The notes under the pieces: model-generated
The model's database searches: none
Told to the model about the DNA's origin: nothing
Seen by the model: the letters and a program-made list of their open reading frames with translations, nothing else
Origin: Halichondria panicea
Taxonomy: Eukaryota; Porifera; Demospongiae; Suberitida; Halichondriidae
Direction of reading: 5' to 3'
NCBI RefSeq assembly: GCF_963675165.1
Contig: NC_087382.1
Location: 4,131,963-4,195,962 of the forward strand
Length of the DNA stretch: 64,000 bases
In this document: positions 1-10,963 of the stretch, piece by piece
How the letters are laid out: each line of letters opens with the position of its first letter
Numbering within the stretch: the stretch's first letter is position 1
Program-made: the position numbers and the translations under genes

Positions 1-71
1 AGGTAACCACAGTTTATATTACTATTAGTGTTTGTGGCATATAATAACGAATTTATATGTTATATAGTTAG

Positions 72-175
72 AACATGGGCATGAGGTATCTATGTGTTAT
101 AGTGTCCCAAAGTTCGAGGGCTTTAGCCCGAGGGATGAGGGACACTATAACCATAGATACCGAATGCACATGTTC
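72..175. repeat. Hairpin: inverted repeat with arms of about 37 bp
   Basis: The left arm starts GAACATGGGCATGAGGTATC (72-109). The right arm (139-175) is its reverse complement with a few differences, and the centre is GC-rich (GAGGGCTTTAGCCCGAGGG). A half copy of the left arm and centre occurs at about 25586-25637, so this is a dispersed foldback element. Confidence 0.6.
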
Positions 176-414
176 TAAATCAGTTAGATCCCAAAACCTA
201 TTGGCTACTAGAAATGCACTAGCTTAGCAACAGTTAACCTATATAAACAGCCAACCTAGCAACTGCATCATTATTCTTTTGAAAACTAATATCTGAAGTT
301 GGCATCTCTGTGTCTCTACTAAATCTGTGGTCTCTATTCAAGTCAACCCTGTTCCTCCACCTCAGTTTGATGGACAAAATTATAGTCCTAGTTCCACCCA
401 CAAAATGGAAACAT

Positions 415-729
415 CCAGCTCCTCCCCCAGTTTTGCAGCAAACAAGCCCAGCACACTTCCCAAGAAACGAGCGGCTCGTACTACTCCTCACAAAGCGAAA
501 GGAAGACACCTAAGCTATAATTTGCAGCAAACAAGCCCAGCAAACGAGCGACTCCTATACTACTCTTGAACAAAGCGAAAGGAACTTTAGGAAGAAGCCA
601 AAGCTAGAATCCCAGCACTTCCATACATCCAGCTCCTCCCCCATGCAGCCTTGCAGCAAAAAAGCATAGCACACTGCCCAAAAAACGAGCGTCTCCTACT
701 ACTCTAGAACAAAGCCAAAAAAAGAAACT
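415..729. repeat. Imperfect tandem repeat, about three units
   Basis: Units of roughly 70-100 bp share the phrases TTGCAGCAAACAAGCCCAGC, AACGAGCG, CTACTACTC and ACAAAGCGAAAGG, at about 415-505, 521-589 and 629-729. No coding meaning is evident. Confidence 0.5.
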
Positions 730-1094
730 AGAACTTCTCTCTTTCATTCTATAGTTCTGTTATTATATTACTAGACTAGACAAAGCATCTAGCTACAATA
801 ATTTTTATTTTTATGTTATTACATGTGTATCTTCTTGTAAATCACAATACAATGTACAATGTTGTAGTTTGTAGCCCAGAGCAATCTATAGTACCGGTAC
901 TATATAGCTCATAGTTCCCTGCTAAATACACTCAAATGGGATCTAGTGTGTATAGTAGTTGCTTACTCCTCTTCGTGTACTCCTGATTAAGGCCATAGCT
1001 CAATAAGTGCATGTATTGTGGAATTCTGAGGGAGTCACCAATGTATTGATAAAGGGTCAAGGTTTATTACATTCATCAACTCTAGCTGGGGCAT

Positions 1095-1464
1095 CAGTGG
1101 CGGATCTAGGATTCTTGAAAGGGGGGGTTCCAGTAGCACAGTCAGTTGAGCGGGACAAAAACTCTAAATTTTACCTTAAAAAAAGGTCGTCACTTCTACT
1201 AAACAATCAGTATGCACAATACATTACCTGTCAGCACTGCAGTAATTTTAACAGTCTGCATTCAGCCTTTTAGTCACTAAAACTGCACAAACAAGCCTTC
1301 ACATGCAGGACTTGCAAGAACTAAAAGTAAGTGATAAGTGCATATAGAAAAACTAGCTATATAGCTAGTGCCTAGTCTATAGTAGTAGCTTCAGCCTCCC
1401 ACTCACTTATGTCTCAGAGGGGGGTTCAATTGAACCCAAAGAACCCCCTCTGGATCCGCCACTG
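1095..1464. mobile_element. Non-autonomous inverted-repeat element (CAGTGGCGGATC ends)
   Basis: Begins CAGTGGCGGATCTAG and ends CTGGATCCGCCACTG, about 370 bp, flanked by the 5-bp direct repeat GGCAT. The uninterrupted site is visible in paralogous introns near 3685 and 11728, which directly shows insertion. The ends resemble hAT-type elements; the 5-bp target duplication fits only the five-base subgroup. Confidence 0.7.
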
Positions 1465-1599
1465 GGCATATACTTTGCTGATTAATTATAGCCAGTGTGT
1501 CTATTTGTGGTTGCTAAGCTGTGCGTGTGCACGTCTACCTGCTGATTCAGTATCAGAGAGTTGAGTTTCAATCAGGATGGATTTATTGTATACACATAC

Positions 1600-2900
1600 C
1601 TTGTGGTCGGGGGTCAATAGACGCATCACTTGTGGGTATTTCTGCTTCAAGTTCCTGAATGTACTTTCCAGCTATAATGATGATAACAATTCTTACTTGA
1701 AATCTGGTATGCATGCACGCACCACTTACCTAGTTTTGGACAAAGAGATTTCGCCAGTAAATAATACTTCTCTTTACAAAGAATTTTGATAAATTGAGGG
1801 AAGTTTTGTGCCGGAAAAAGCTTGATTTGGGCCTCAACTGCCGATAGTAGTTGCAAGGCACGTTTGCACGATGGATGAAAGTCATTCGCTGCATTGTCCC
1901 GCACTTCAGCTGTTACCAGACCAACATCATGAAGTCTTTCACCAAACGTTGTAGGGTAAGTGATTCCTTGTGCTAAGTTGAAGAAGTTCCTCCGAAAAAC
2001 AGCAGCCTCATCATTATCATCTATACAAGATGACAAATATGGGCATTATCAACTAAAGCGCCACATGCAGAATCGATATTTCAACATAATTATTATATAA
2101 ACTACTGATTTTGAGGAAATTCAATTTTAAAAGGTTCTGTCCACTTACACGTAAGAATTTCAATTTTGAGACTAACTTTATAGGGTTGTTATCAGGGGCC
2201 CTGTAATTTACAACTTACGAGTCTTTTCTTCCCCCATAATTATATAAGTGTTTTTGACCGGCAAGACTTGTTTCCTTATTGTTATAGGTAACTGTAAATG
2301 TGACAATGAAAGCTGACAAAGAAAACTGACAAAGTGCTTAACCACTGAAAGTTTGTCTTTGCCGCTTTTTATCTTTGTATCAAGTTCTTCTTTAAACTCA
2401 AAGGTTAGTGTACGAAATTTGTCGTCAAATTCTTTTATCTGTAGTCTAATTTCCTCAAAACAGTGAGAAATCGAGCTGATAGTGGATCTATAATTATGTG
2501 GATGCATGGGGGTTGATAATAACAAGATGGGCCGGCAAAATGTCTGTGATGTAATTACCCTTATGTATAATAATTATATGCAAACTTTATGCTGCATTAA
2601 TTTACGGCTATATAATTAGAGTCCCAAAGACATTTATTTTTTCCATATGCATAGACTGTCACACAATTGTATCATGCATATGGTTGTTTTACTAAAGATT
2701 GAAGGCTTAAATTTGAAGTTTTATATACCTGCAGGCTTATACCATGCATGTAGCTGTCTGCTCGTGCACATCCATGCATAATTATGAGTATATTATTATA
2801 TATACTTAGTAAGCATCTTCATTGAGAGTAGTTATTGGGGCGAGCGTAGCGAGCCTTATCTTAGTGACCTCGGTAGACAATTTCTCTGTATGTATGTATG

Positions 2901-2931
<31 letters not shown>

Positions 2932-5311
2932 TGGTACGTACGGTACGGCCTGATAGCTGGTTTTTACACACGCAGTCCTTACCAATTTCTTGTATTTTGC
3001 ACAACTGGAGGCATAAGAAAAAGTTGCATAAAATGAATCCTGACAACGAACGCAAACAAGAAAGGCTTTGAATAAGGAGGGATCGAGAGAGACAAGCAAG
3101 AGCCCAAGAAACAGCTGACACAGAGACTCCTGAGGCCAGGCAGGCACGCCTACAGCAAATGGCTGCTTCCACCCAAACCAGCAGAGCTTCAGGTAAGTAC
3201 AGGCGGCGTAAAGGTGAGTGTAATTTTCATTACAGAGACTCCTGAGGCCAGACAGGCACGCCTACAGCAAATGGCTGCTTCAACTCAAACCAGCAGAGCC
3301 TCGGGTAAGTGCCACTTGTCAGTGGCGTTCATGATGATAAGCCAGTGTTTTTTTTTCTACAGAGACTCCTGAGGCCAGACAGGCATGCTTGGAACAAGAC
3401 AGGCATAGGTATTCACAACACATAGATGTGAACCACCTGTACTGCTAACACGCTCGCCCCATGACACCTTGTGTCACCCTAGTATAGCTGTCTGTAACCA
3501 TTATAATTGTCAGTTGAACTTATTATGGGAATTCCATGCACTATCGAGAAACCACTCGGCTGCCGTGTCAAACTACTGTAGCGTGTAAATCTATTATATA
3601 TTAAGGCCATAGCTCAACAATCTTGTATTGTGGAATTCTGAGTGAGTCACCATGCAGTGTATTGATAAAATGTCAAGGTTTACAACTCTATAGCTGGGGC
3701 ATATACCTTGCTGATTAATTATAGCCAGTGTGTCTATTTGATGGTTGCTAAGCTGTGCGCGTGCACGTCTACCTGCTGATTCAGCAGTATAAGAGAGTTG
3801 AGTTTCAATCAGGATGGATTTATTGTATGCACGTACCTTGTGGTCGGGGGTCAATAGACGTATCACTTGTGTGTATTTCTGCTCCCTGAATGTACTTTTC
3901 AGCTATAATATATAATGATGATAACAATTCTTACTTGAAATCTGGCATGCATGCATGCACTTACCTAGTTTTGAACAAAGAGATGTCGCCAGTAAATAAT
4001 AGCACTTCTCTTCACAAAGAATTTTGATAAATTGAGGGAAGTTTTGTGCCGGATAAAGCTTGATTTGGGCCTCAACTACCGATAGTAGTTGTAAGACACG
4101 TTTGCAAGGTGGATGAATCTCATTTGCTGCATTGTCCCGCACTTCAGCTGTTACCAGAAAAGCAGCATAAAGTCTGGCACCAAACACTCCAGGGTCAGTG
4201 ATTCCTTGTGCCAACTTGAAGAAGTTCCTCCGAAAAACAGCAGCCTCATCTTTATCATCTATACAAGATGACAAATATGGGCATTATATCAACTAATGTG
4301 CCACATGCTATTATGAGACATCAACATCTTTTGGATCCCCCTGTTTTACAGTATTCCTAAGGAAGCCAAACTAGTCTCTTCACTAACAACCATGGTCAAT
4401 AAGCTTTGCATGAAAGCAAAAAATTTCAAGTGAAAGTGTTTTGTTTGCAACTGATTTTAGTGATTGCGGTGGATGTTATGAGACAGGGGAGGTATTACGA
4501 GACACCATTGTAATTAACACTAATTGACTATGTCTGGCATATCTTGAAATACAGTCCTCCTTCTCCTACAAAAACAGTTACTCTTGTGGTAACAGATACC
4601 AATGAATTTACTATAAATTATTTCTCACCCACTTAAATACTTAATTGGAGAAAGCATTTTAATTGACCGTATACACTTCAATCATTGAGGCTGATAGTCA
4701 ACAAAAATTAAATCCGTGAATTCTTTTTATAATTCTATCATCATTGACAGTGACTAATCTGAGCATTTACGAATCTTTTTTTCGATCCCCTATAATTATA
4801 AATTATAAATCAGTTATTTTTTGACCGGCAAGACTTGTTTTTCCTTATTGTTATAGGTAACTGTAAATGTGACAATGAAAGCTGACATCAAGTCGTTTGT
4901 TATCACTGACAGGAATAGGGTTATTTATGAACTGTTTATTTAATAGTGTTAGTCACATTATTTTGTTGGAGTTATAATTAGTGGTTATTTATATAAATTA
5001 TATTCATGCATATAGCTATAATTATGCATGTATAGGCAGACCACAGTATAATTATTTATACCTTTGTTGGATACGAGCCTTAGTTGAATGATTGAGCCAT
5101 CGGACACAGCGTAGTTAGAAAGTTTCTTGTCATCTTTCATGAGTTGCCCGGTGTGCGTCAGCTCTTGTTGGTCCTCGGCAAATCCAACTTGAGAGAAGAT
5201 AAATTCTTTCACTTTCTTTACAGTGTCATCTTGTCGAACCTTCCAAGATATGGAGCACTGGAAGTCACAAGCAGACTCCAATACCACTGTTATATTACAC
5301 TTGATATCCAT
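1600..5311 (-). CDS. Copy A (partial): UBL-CARD-CARD part of the UBL/CARD/PITH gene family
   Basis: Only the 5' part of this copy lies in the window. Exons read by eye: UBL 5062-5311 (ATG at 5309-5311), CARD-like 3965-4258, linker 3837-3902, second CARD-like 1730-2020, second linker 1600-1671. The UBL exon ends in phase 1, and every CARD and linker exon begins and ends in phase 1, so all can be joined in frame. The UBL has the ubiquitin pattern DTVKKVKEFI, DQQELTHTG, KKLSNYAVSDGS and IQLRLV, and no C-terminal Gly-Gly. The CARD exons read as a helical death fold (AAVFRRNFFKLAQGITDP, then FPQFIKILCEEKCYYLLA). By comparison with copy B, the module and PITH exons should lie left of base 1; an extra stretch at about 60-940 pushes them out. 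All visible exons are open. Confidence 0.7.
2325..2487 (-). pseudogene. Truncated relic of the WSYINYSLL-module exon (copy A)
   Basis: This matches the first ~55 codons of the module exon at 7374-8119. It keeps the 3' splice site and the LTFEFKEELDTKIK stretch. An extra base just after the LTV codons shifts the frame early, and the homology stops at about VKHFVS, where it joins intron-like sequence also found near 4813-4887. It lies between the two CARD exons, as expected if CARD, linker and the start of the next exon were duplicated together. Probably skipped in splicing. Confidence 0.6.
2837..3461. mobile_element. Element bounded by GGGGCGAGCG inverted ends, with repeated exon-like units
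   Basis: Left end GGGGCGAGCG (2837), right end CGCTCGCCCC (to 3461). It contains a TATG microsatellite (about 2889-2930) and, on the plus strand, three tandem units starting AGACTCCTGAGGCCAGRCAG (near 3155, 3236 and 3361). Two have a clear 5' splice site (GGTAAGT) and two a 3' splice site (TTACAG, CTACAG). The units read TPEARQARLQQMAAS, a charged repeat style I know from transposon-encoded proteins. The matching intron sites near 8430 and 17915 lack the element. Confidence 0.55.
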
Positions 5312-6361
5312 GTACACTTTAAGCAGTGAATCTTAGCTGCATGCAACAGACAACTGAAAGCAGAGTTTGACCACCAACTATCTATGGTTTGGCTGATGGG
5401 GGCTGATATTTCTAATGCGCATGCGCCATGTCACACTTTGGATAGTGTGGGAGGAGCTCCTTTCCAGAGCTAGTAGAGTAGGTCGCCGAACTCTGTCAGA
5501 CATCAAATTGCGTCAGGTAAAAGGGCGTGTAACGCACAAACAAAACAAGACTGCTAATTACACACACTAACAGATGGCCATGGGCCTATTATCCAGCGAA
5601 AACTTGGATAGGCCAAGTCGCTTCCAGTCCTAGCAGTGATAACTTGAAAAAAACTACTGAATTTTTCGATTTTTGTCAGAACGTACCGATCCCCGTTTTT
5701 GCCAAACTACACAGCTAGAGCTAACTGACACAAGCTGAGTTGTTTACTAGTTTACTAGTTTTTTCCCGTATTAATTTTAACAAATATTTGTCTCCTGTGA
5801 AGCTGTGGCTTATGCTTTCTATTGCGTTGTCGAGAAGACTTGCTGGCTAGCTGTGGCCCTCTATGGTGTTGTCGAGAAGGCTTGCACACTAGTCTGAAGC
5901 CAGAAGAAGCTCTCATGCATTTGTAACAGAAACCAAGTTCAAAACATCACGACCATCCAACCATCATAGAGGTAGATGAGAGCCTCTTCTGGTTTCAGAC
6001 TAGTGTGCAAGCCTTCTCGACACACTAGCTAGCTAGCTTCATAATACATAGTAGTGGGCGTGTATGGACCACGCCTATGATTAATTACACATGCAATAAG
6101 GTACCCAGGCCGTATTTTAATCGGCCTGGTCTCGAGGCTAGGGTTAGATCAACTCTTCAATCTATGGTTAGATTCAGGTGATCTTTCCTATAGATCTACA
6201 ATAACCACTCTCACACACACTACAGATGATTCATGTGTTGGCTATAAAATGCAGTTTTTTCACAAAACTCAGTCAATACAACTGAGATAGTTACAGAAAA
6301 ATACGTAAAATGCAGAATAATTAATGCTATACTGAAACTGATTATTAAATGGTGCAACTGA
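5312..6361. other. Intergenic: copy A promoter and a foldback repeat
   Basis: About 5312-5460 matches the upstream regions of copies B and C, including TGCGCATGCGCC at 5416-5427, an 11-of-12 match to the NRF1 consensus. The plus-strand small gene that faces copies B and C is absent; the sequence diverges after about 5465. A foldback repeat occupies about 5866-6030. Around 6170-6240 begins the duplicated 3' flank of the PITH exons (matches 15625-15700). No exon recognised. Confidence 0.55.
5866..6030. repeat. Foldback repeat, arms of about 50 bp
   Basis: The arm at 5869-5919 (GTTGTCGAGAAGGCTTGCAC...) is the near-perfect reverse complement of 5976-6026, with a spacer of about 55 bp. A third, weaker copy of the phrase GTTGTCGAGAAG lies just upstream at about 5827. 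No open frame. Confidence 0.65.
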
Positions 6362-9300
6362 TTATTGGTAGCGACTCCAAGGACATGATGGCACCTCTTT
6401 AAACTCTGACATGTCCAGCCATTCCACTGGGTTTCCATAGAGACCAATATGGTTGATCACTGTGGTGGCCTTGTTACCTTGATTGTCCTTGACAAAGATC
6501 TGCGTTGGCATTTGTATGTATGTATGCATGTATGATCAGTGTGTGCTTAGAACGTAAACTTATGCAGACAACAGTATAACAAAGCAGGCTACATAATTAC
6601 CGTTAGATTCTTGACATTCTGATACTTGACAAAGTTTAGCTGGATTGATGAATCGTGAGCAACATCCTCTTCGGAAAGTCTGAGAGAGCAGAAGCGATTA
6701 AGAGTGTATAATTATGCATGGATAATAATTGCTATAGGCTTACTCAAGCTCTTCCACTGGAGTTCTTTGTTGTGCTTGGGCAAAGTCCAGTGTGATTGGC
6801 TATAATACATACATTTTTATGTTAGGATAATTATACGCCGATCAATGCTATTGTAATTGTAAGCTTAATTTAGCCAACAATGCATGGCTTTTGCATGTTC
6901 ATGACAGCTGTAATAAGAAATTGACTATAGTTACATATACCTGATTGATAAAGAGCCTCAGAGTCTTTGGAGCACATCCATCCAAGGGTCCTGTCAGCTG
7001 AATTGAGTGGAGCTTCACTGGGCTTTGAAATTCAAAGGAGATGATCAGCTGTTCATTGCAATCTGACTCGAGATACTGCAACGGTCCAGGTTTAAGTGCG
7101 TGTGTGAAAGGGTGATCATCCATTTCATTCAAGCATTCGCATTTTCTGCAGTCCAGAAAGTTTTTCAGGTTTTGCTGCAGTTAATGACAAAAGTAAACTA
7201 AAGAAGCTGTCACTCTTGAAAGCTATATATATAGCTTTACAGATATCATTCAGTATAATGATGATATAAACTCACTTGCTCTGGAATACTGATTTCATCA
7301 AGTACCTGTATATGACAAATTAAGTAACACAATTATTTTACTACCATGCATTATAAGAACATGAATTGCGTACATTTTCATCATAAATTCTTTCTCCTCC
7401 AATATCCAGTCGTTCAATGTTGCGAGTGTGGCAAAAGATCTCAATAGGCTCCCGCTTGATCAAAGACAGTAAACCTACTTCAAATTGTACTGGGAGCCAC
7501 CATTCAATAAAGATCGATCCTGTCTCAAGATTATGGAGCAATAGAGCACAATCAGACAAGTGATAAGCAGAGCAGAAGTCCTTGCGTAACAGGTGCAGGT
7601 CTTCAAGAGTGCAATGAGAAGCATCTTTGTCAAGCTTTGCCCTAACTCTAACGAATTTACTTTCTGCTTCCGACATTACTTTTTCGTCACAATCAGCCCC
7701 CCGTATCTCAACAAATTTACTCACAGTTGTTCGCTCCCGAAACGATTTCATGTCTTCATCGTATCGTTCCATTTTTAACTTAAGCGCATCACTGGCTAAC
7801 TTCCTTATCAAATAGAGCAACAAGCTGTAATTGATATATGACCAGTAGGTGTTTAATTTATAGAAAAGTTCTTCGATATCCTTATCTTTGAACTTTTTAT
7901 CCTCAACAATCGCTTCCACAAATGTTTTATGCTCAGGCTTAATATCCTCAGGCAAGATACTGACAAAGTGCTTAACCTTTGAAAGTTTTTCTTTGCCGCC
8001 TTTTATCTTTGTATCAAGCTCTTCTTTAAACTCAAAGGTTAGTGTACGAAATTCGTCGTCAAGTTTTTCTATCTGTAGTCTAATTTTCTCAACAGTGAGA
8101 AATTGAGCTGATAGTGGATCTATATGTGGATGCATGGGGGTTGATTGTAACAAGATAGGCCGGCAAAAATTAATGCCTGTGATGTAATTACCCTTATCTA
8201 TATAAGCGTAATAATTATATGCAAACTTTACGCTGCATTAATTTACGGCTAATTAGAGTCCCAAAGACATCGATATTTTTCCTATGCATGGACTGTCACA
8301 CAATTGTATCATGGTTGCTTCACTAAAGATGGAAGGCTTAAATTTGAAGTTTTATGCAACTATTACCAGGCTTACCATGCTGTCTGCCCGTGCACATCCA
8401 TGCATAATTATGAGTATAATCTTTATTGAGAGTAGCTATAGGAACCAGTGTGACGTATATTAAATGGTATTCATAGCTGTTTGTAACCAATTATCAGTTG
8501 AACTATAAGTGTGTCCTTGTGCAATTCCACTATCGAGAAACCATGCACTTGGCTGCCATGTCAAACTACTGCTACATGTACATGTGTAAAACGCCCACAT
8601 CTCAAGTGGCCTATACAACCGCAATCAAAACAGTGTGGTTAATTACATGCATTGACTAGCTCTTGCACAACAAGGCCTAAGCAAAGCAAAAGTGTGGCTA
8701 TAGCTCTTGCCAAGAGTGCATTCATGCGTTCCTGCTCTTGCACAATGCCTAAGCAAAGTAAAAAAAGAAACACAGCAAAGCAACTGCATGTGTAGAAGTC
8801 GCCAAAAAGCTTGCCACTGAAAATAATACATTTATAAAATTAACTGAAGAAGTACAGAAGTACCACAACTATAGAGATGTACTGAGAGAAAACAGGCTTG
8901 TAATTATGGTTTGGTGAAGCTAGGTAACCACAGTTTACATTACTATTAGTGTTTGTGGCATATAGTAACGAATTTATATGGTGTGTATAGTAGTTGCTTA
9001 CTCCTCTTCATGTACTCCTGATTAAGGCCATAGCTCAATAAGTGTATTGTGGAATTCTGAGGGAGTCACCAGTGTATTGATAAAGGGTCAAGGTTTATTA
9101 CATTCATCAACTCTAGCTGGGGCATCATTGGCGGATCTAGGATTCTTGAAAGGGGGAGTTCCAGTAGCACAGTCAGTTGAGCGGGACAAAAACTCTAAAT
9201 TTTACCTAAAAAAAAGCTCGTCACTTCTACTAAACAATCAGTATGCGCAATACATTACCTGTCAGCACTGCAGTAATTTTAACAGTCTGCATTCAGCCTT

Positions 9301-10932
9301 TTAGTCACTAAAACTGCACAAACAAGCCTTCACAGGACTTGCAAGAACTAAAAGTAAGTGATAAGTGCATATAAAAGTAGAAAGAAAAACTAGCTATATA
9401 GCTATAGTGCCATAGTCTAGTGTAGTGGCTTCAGCCTCCCACTCACTTATGTCTCAGAGGGGGGTTCAATTGAACCCAAATAACCCCCTCTGGATCCGCC
9501 ACTGGGCATATACCTTGCTGATTAATTGTAGCCAGTGTGTCTATTTGATGGGTGCTAAGCTGTGCGCGTGCACGTCTACCTGGTGATTCAGTATCAGATA
9601 GTTAGTTTCAATCAGGATGGATTTATTGTATGCACGTACCTTGTGGTCGGGGGTCAATAGACATATCACTTGTGGGTATTTCTGCTTCAAGTTCCTGAAT
9701 GTACTGTTCAGCTATAATGATGATAACAATTCTTAGTTGAAATCTGGTATGCATGCACGCACCACTTACCTAGTTTTGGACAAAGAGATTTCGCCAGTAA
9801 ATAATACTTCTCTTTACAAAGAATTTTGATAAATTGAGGGAAGTTTTGTGCCGGAAAAAGCTTGATTTGGGCCTCAACTGCCGATAGTAGTTGTAAGACA
9901 CTGACACGTCTGCACGATGGATGAATGTTTTCCGCTGCCTTGTCCCGCAATTCAGCTGTTATCAGAGAAGCAGCATAAAGTCTGGCACCAAACACTCCAG
10001 GGTTAGTGATTCCTTGTGCCAAGTTGAAGAAGTTCCTCCGAAAAACAGCAGCCTTATCTTTATCATCTATACAAGATGACAAATATGGGCATTATTAACT
10101 AAAGCGCCACATGCAGAATCGATATTTCAACATAATTATTATATAAACTACTGATTTTGAGGAAATTCAATTTTAAAAGGTTCTGTCCACTTACACGTAA
10201 GAATTTCAATTTTGAGACTAACTTTATAGGGTTGTTATCAGGGGCCCTGTAATTTACAACTTACGAGTCTTTTCTTCCCCCATAATTATATAAGTGTTTT
10301 TGACCGGCAAGACTTGTTTCCTTATTGTTATAGGTAACTGTAAATGTGACAATGAAAGCTGACAAAGAAAACTGACAAAGTGCTTAACCACTGAAAGTTT
10401 GTCTTTGCTGCTTTTTATCTTTGTATCAAGTTCTTTTTTAAACTCAAAGGTTAGTGTACGAAATTTGTCGTCAAATTCTTTTATCTGTAGTCTAATTTCC
10501 TCAAAACAGTGAGAAATCGAGCTGATAGTGGATCTATAATTATGTGGATGCATGGGGGTTGATAATAACAAGATGGGCCGGCAAAATGTCTGTGATGTAA
10601 TTACCCTTATGTAATAATTATATGCAAACTTTATGCTGCATTAATTTACGGCTATATAATTAGAGTCCCAAAGACATTTATTTTTTCCATATGCATAGAC
10701 TGTCACACAATTGTATCATGCATATGGTTGTTTTACTAAAGATTGAAGGCTTAAATTTGAAGTTTTATATACCTGCAGGCTTATACCATGCATGTAGCTG
10801 TCTGCTCGTGCACATCCATGCATAATTATGAGTATATTATTATATATACTTAGTAAGCATCTTCATTGAGAGTAGTTATTGGGGCGAGCGTAGCGAGCCT
10901 TATCTTAGTGACCTCGGTAGACAATTTCTCTG

Positions 10933-10963
<31 letters not shown>

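Larger units (their letters stand above)
1..1599. other. Copy A flank: duplicated intron sequence plus an extra block of about 0.9 kb
   Basis: Bases 1-60 match 8921-8980, and bases from about 941 match from about 8981 onward. The stretch between (about 60-940) is absent from copy B. It contains the hairpin at 72-175 and the imperfect tandem repeat at 415-729. A small inverted-repeat element sits at 1095-1464. I see no coding exon; the short open frames here do not match the gene family. Confidence 0.5.

Noticed and set aside
2806-3172. Minus-strand frames with HTYIHTYIHT runs (also 10850-11204)
   Set aside because: They read the TATG microsatellite and lie inside a mobile element.
3594-3866. 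Minus-strand frame of 90 codons repeated at 11626-11898
   Set aside because: Only the part at 3837-3902 is coding (the linker exon), and the splice phase puts it in another frame; the rest is intron.
7593-8106. Plus-strand frames opposite the module exon
   Set aside because: Antisense shadows of the exon; no splice sites or recognisable domain.
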